DNA of 64,000 bases from Erysipelotrichaceae bacterium (GTDB lineage Bacteria > Bacillota_I > Bacilli_A > Erysipelotrichales > Erysipelotrichaceae). A program made the position numbers and the translations under genes. This document shows, one piece after another, positions 61,345-64,000 of the stretch. How positions within the stretch are numbered: the first letter of the stretch is position 1; each line of letters opens with the position of its first letter. The stretch covers positions 186,001 to 250,000 of the forward strand of contig JAFQZR010000027.1 in NCBI GenBank assembly GCA_017405785.1, in the 5' to 3' direction. The notes beneath the pieces were generated by a model that saw only the letters and a program-made list of their open reading frames with translations, did no database searches and had not been told where the DNA came from.

Positions 61345-62330
61345 GTTTCCTCTTTTCCGAACCTGTTAAAACTGATACGTTCTTGGAAAGGTTTCTTCAC
61401 TGGGGCATACATTTCATCTATTGGTTTCCCAACCGGCAGAATACAAACAACATTATACTCTTCAGGTACTCCAAGAGCTTGGGATATTCTGTCGCAGATA
61501 CGGTCATCATCAGTGATATGACCCTCATACCAGCAGCTCCGGTAGCCAAGTTCCACGATTGTCAGAAGCATATTCTCGATGGCTGCGGCGTAATCCTGAG
61601 TGGCAAAGCACTTGTCACGGTAAGCATTTATCCTTCTGGAAAGCACGACAATCATCGCAGGTGCACTCTGAGCTACAGGAGGATCAATCAGAGATATTAT
61701 CTTATCAAGGGTTTCCTTATCGTCAACGATAATCAATTCTGTTGTCTGCTTATTGCAACCCGAAGGAGCCTTCATACCTGCCTGGGCAATGATTTCAAGA
61801 TCTTTTCTTCTAACTGGCTCAACAGAAAACCTACCTCTGTAACTGTGTCTGGCATCTATCGTATTAACTGCGTCCTTAAGACTCATAACATATACCTGAC
61901 ATGGATTTGCCTCGTCCCAGTAATCCTCAAACAGTTCAAATTCCTTAAAGCCAAGACTTCTGTAGAAATCATTGGTTTTATCATAATCTTCATACATGCC
62001 GTAAGCGACTGTTTTCACCTGAATAAAGGAATAACCCTGTCTGATCAGATATTCCCTGGCGGCATCGAACAGTTTCTGACCATAACCACAGCCCTGATAC
62101 TCTTCAAGCACGCCAATGACAGCTATTTCAGCCGTATCGGCACCGGTCTTTTTGACGCAAAGAAAACCAACAGGTTTCTCATCGGAAAATGCAGCCCATA
62201 ACGGCCAACTGGCGGCTTTCCTGATGTAATCTTCTCGGCTTTCTTCAATTTCAAACCACCTGACCAGTGACTCAAGAATCTGGCGTGCAATTCCCTGTCG
62301 CTGTGAAGGATCTTCAATGAAACGTATCAT
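61341..62330 (-). CDS. GNAT-nitroreductase fusion protein
   Basis: 329 residues. Residues 1-155 form a GNAT domain (AEIAVIGVLEEYQGCGYGQKLFDAAREYL; NDFYRSLGFKEFELF). Residues about 165-329 form a small FMN nitroreductase domain: GRFSVEPVRRKDLEIIAQAG, KAPSGCNKQTTELIIVD, QDYAAAIENMLLTIVELG and PVGKPI. The two are continuous without a stop. The enzyme would acetylate an amine and reduce or sense via flavin; no substrate is apparent. The aac(6') remnant follows in the same operon. Confidence 0.9.
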   Translation of the reverse strand: MIRFIEDPSQRQGIARQILESLVRWFEIEESREDYIRKAASWPLWAAFSDEKPVGFLCVKKTGADTAEIAVIGVLEEYQGCGYGQKLFDAAREYLIRQGYSFIQVKTVAYGMYEDYDKTNDFYRSLGFKEFELFEDYWDEANPCQVYVMSLKDAVNTIDARHSYRGRFSVEPVRRKDLEIIAQAGMKAPSGCNKQTTELIIVDDKETLDKIISLIDPPVAQSAPAMIVVLSRRINAYRDKCFATQDYAAAIENMLLTIVELGYRSCWYEGHITDDDRICDRISQALGVPEEYNVVCILPVGKPIDEMYAPVKKPFQERISFNRFGKEET

Positions 62331-62357
62331 CAGTTTTTACCTTTCCTGAATTTAAAA

Positions 62358-63668
62358 CTATTCCTTATCCATTTTCCCTAAAGCATTGCTTATCTCTGAA
62401 AGCCACTGGTTATAGTAATCATATGGTGTTTCAGTCCACCAGTCTAACAGTTCATTTAGATTCTCAATGTCTTTTTCAATACTGGTACACTTGTACTGTT
62501 CGGGATCGCGGTTGACCGTTACGACATGATTATCATCTTCTTTGAATTCAATCTGATAAATACAGTTTCCCGTCCAGCTGCGGTGCGCATACAGAGTTGA
62601 GCCTTCCATATACCAGAACCACTTATCTTCCATGGCTTTTGGAATACTTCCTAAGCGCAGCACATCCATTTCCTCATCACTGAAAGACCTGTTCAAAACG
62701 AAAGTCTCATACATTTCAGGCATCGGTTCTGTTTTCCAGTCTTTGCGTTGGGCTACTTTTCTTTCGTTTTTCTTTTCTTCTGTCATATCTTTCTCCGATT
62801 CAGATATCTTCATTCTGTAAAATGTGTATCTGTATTTGTCTTTAAAGCCAAGCCTGCGGTAAAAATCCATATCTGATATTACATAGGCTTTTTGGGCACC
62901 TAAGACTTTTGCCCTGTTAAGTGCTTCGTATATTACGGCTCTGGCTACTCCCTTTCCTCTGTATCTCGGAATTGTACAGACAGGCTCAAGGTAAACATAG
63001 TCCGTCCTTTCACTGTACCATAATCCGCAGATGGAAACTAATTGTCCGTCAGGGTCACAGGCTGCCACACACAGTTCTCTGTTAAAATGCTTTCTGGCTT
63101 TTGGAACAATGCTTTCTTCTTTTTCAAATTCGCTTCTATCCTCACCGTGGTCAAATCCCTGCCAGAAAAGCCATTGAAGCTTCTGGGCATCTTCTACCGG
63201 ATCAGGATTTACAAAGCGCAGATTCTGTGGCAGTGAAACCTTCATCTTTCTTGCAAGATCAAGTTTCATGACATTTTCTGTCTGCTCAGTTCTGACAAAT
63301 CCATGCTTTAAGACCTCAGCTTTCTCATCTTCACTGTCATCGCATACCGCCAGACTGAAACCGGAATCATCACTTAAATGATTAAAGGCATATTCTAATA
63401 CTTCGGAATAGATTTCCTGATATCCAGGAAGAACTGCGCAAAAGCCTTTCCCGAATTGCGTATCAAAGATCGCAGCCCCAACCACTTTATCTTCATCGAT
63501 CCACAGACCGATAGCTTCGGCATGACCCTTGTCAAATTCCGGATGTTCATACATCCATTCAAAGCGGGCCCAGTTCCAGTTTATATGGCTGTTATCACTG
63601 CTGTTCAATTCAATCAGGAACTCACATACCGCTTCGTAATCACGCTCAGTAAAATGCTTAAAAATCAT
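62358..63668 (-). CDS. Double GNAT-like protein with a C-terminal Trp-rich domain
   Basis: 436 residues. An N-terminal degenerate GNAT-like half (1-130) is followed by a complete GNAT domain (about 150-275: VYLEPVCTIPRYRGKGVARAVIYEAL; DMDFYRRLGF), a charged linker (about 276-305, EKDMTEEKKNERKVAQRKD), and a C-terminal domain of about 125 residues containing KWFWYMEGSTLYAHRSWTG and VTVNRDPEQY. I recall this last domain in other bacterial proteins but cannot name a function. Part of the GNAT run at the end of the window. Confidence 0.82.
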   Translation of the reverse strand: MIFKHFTERDYEAVCEFLIELNSSDNSHINWNWARFEWMYEHPEFDKGHAEAIGLWIDEDKVVGAAIFDTQFGKGFCAVLPGYQEIYSEVLEYAFNHLSDDSGFSLAVCDDSEDEKAEVLKHGFVRTEQTENVMKLDLARKMKVSLPQNLRFVNPDPVEDAQKLQWLFWQGFDHGEDRSEFEKEESIVPKARKHFNRELCVAACDPDGQLVSICGLWYSERTDYVYLEPVCTIPRYRGKGVARAVIYEALNRAKVLGAQKAYVISDMDFYRRLGFKDKYRYTFYRMKISESEKDMTEEKKNERKVAQRKDWKTEPMPEMYETFVLNRSFSDEEMDVLRLGSIPKAMEDKWFWYMEGSTLYAHRSWTGNCIYQIEFKEDDNHVVTVNRDPEQYKCTSIEKDIENLNELLDWWTETPYDYYNQWLSEISNALGKMDKE

Positions 63669-63716
63669 TCTTTCCTTACCTTAATCATTCCGAAATGTCA
63701 TAAACTCTTCTAAAGC

Positions 63717-64000
63717 TTATATCTTCTTAAATGTCTGATCATCATACATCAGACATTCATCACCAAATGTCACCTTAAGCATACCGCGTTTTCTGCCAAA
63801 CTCGTTTTCTGCCAGAGGATATAATCTGAAGGTTAAATCATCACCTTCAATTATCGCGTTGGCGTAAAGCTCTCCGTCTTTCAGATATACTTCATCAATA
63901 ATGAAATCACGTTCTTCAGGGTGTTCATACTTTCCGCAGAAACTTTCCCATTTGGACTTATCAGGATCCTTTAAGGCAATGTCTTCTATGGACTCTACAG
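63717..64000 (-). CDS. C-terminal part of an unidentified protein (5' end outside window)
   Basis: My translation of the minus strand gives 94 codons ending in TAA at 63717: WESFCGKYEHPEERDFIIDE, LKDGELYANAI, FRLYPLAENEFGRKRG and VTFGDECLMYDDQTFKKI. Short alternating beta strands of this kind, with YxGxYEhPE, are found in the C-terminal domain after beta-lactamase-type serine hydrolases, so such an enzyme is possible. The identity is uncertain because the catalytic part is not visible. Confidence 0.5.
   Translation of the reverse strand, partial: VESIEDIALKDPDKSKWESFCGKYEHPEERDFIIDEVYLKDGELYANAIIEGDDLTFRLYPLAENEFGRKRGMLKVTFGDECLMYDDQTFKKI

Noticed and set aside
61383-62201. 272-codon open frame on the plus strand
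   Set aside because: It is a shadow of the GNAT-nitroreductase gene; the minus strand has clear domain motifs.

Overview
The window looks like the chromosome of a low-to-mid GC, Gram-positive, fermentative gut or oral Firmicute, most likely from the Erysipelotrichia. This is inferred from gene content: lactocepin-type S8 proteases with Firmicutes cell-wall-binding repeats, TPP and lysine riboswitches, an ECF thiamine S component, CcpA-like cre sites and strong GGAGG ribosome binding sites. Species cannot be read from the sequence. I see no phage, insertion sequence or CRISPR array; the accessory character comes from giant surface proteins and a decaying acetyltransferase cluster.

Layout. (1) 1-6.7 kb: a partial AlaX-like trans-editing gene, an AraC-type regulator with two DNA-binding domains, and a complete arginine deiminase operon arcA-arcB-arcC-arcD with a cre-like site upstream. 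(2) 6.7-22.5 kb: two giant secreted subtilases (2781 and 2117 aa) flanking a lipoprotein whose C-terminal part resembles a free-standing subtilase propeptide. (3) 22.8-25.3 kb: arginyl-tRNA synthetase fused to a B3/4 editing-type domain. (4) 25.3-29.6 kb: an amino-acid ABC importer behind a lysine riboswitch, then small genes. (5) 29.6-37.6 kb: tRNA-Arg(CCU), an 1156-aa zinc-ribbon membrane protein, a ROK kinase, a NAGPA-family protein with a repeat-containing membrane partner, and deoD. (6) 37.7-41.4 kb: a two-component system, ntdP-like and thiT genes behind a TPP riboswitch, and a divergent methionine-sulfoxide reductase that may be leaderless. (7) 41.4-48.0 kb: an NmrA-like protein, an overlapping AAC(3)/thioredoxin/PfkB/thioredoxin cassette, and an ankyrin protein plus divergent EF-G behind an unexplained structured leader. 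(8) 48.3-59.4 kb: sugar nucleotidyltransferase, M18 aminopeptidase, methyltransferase, YbaK, LacI regulator with malQ, fucO, an esterase and a second ROK kinase. (9) 59.4-64 kb: HMA plus ZIP metal genes under a palindromic operator, then a run of GNAT genes including an aac(6') remnant and a GNAT-nitroreductase fusion.

How the parts fit. Much of the window concerns amino acids. Surface proteases would supply peptides, M18 would trim them, the ABC system would import lysine, and the deiminase pathway would convert arginine to ATP, ammonia and ornithine. Three aminoacyl-tRNA proofreading functions occur here (AlaX-like, YbaK, and the domain fused to ArgRS). The ArgRS-B3/4 fusion and the protease/free-propeptide arrangement are the best leads for undescribed biology.
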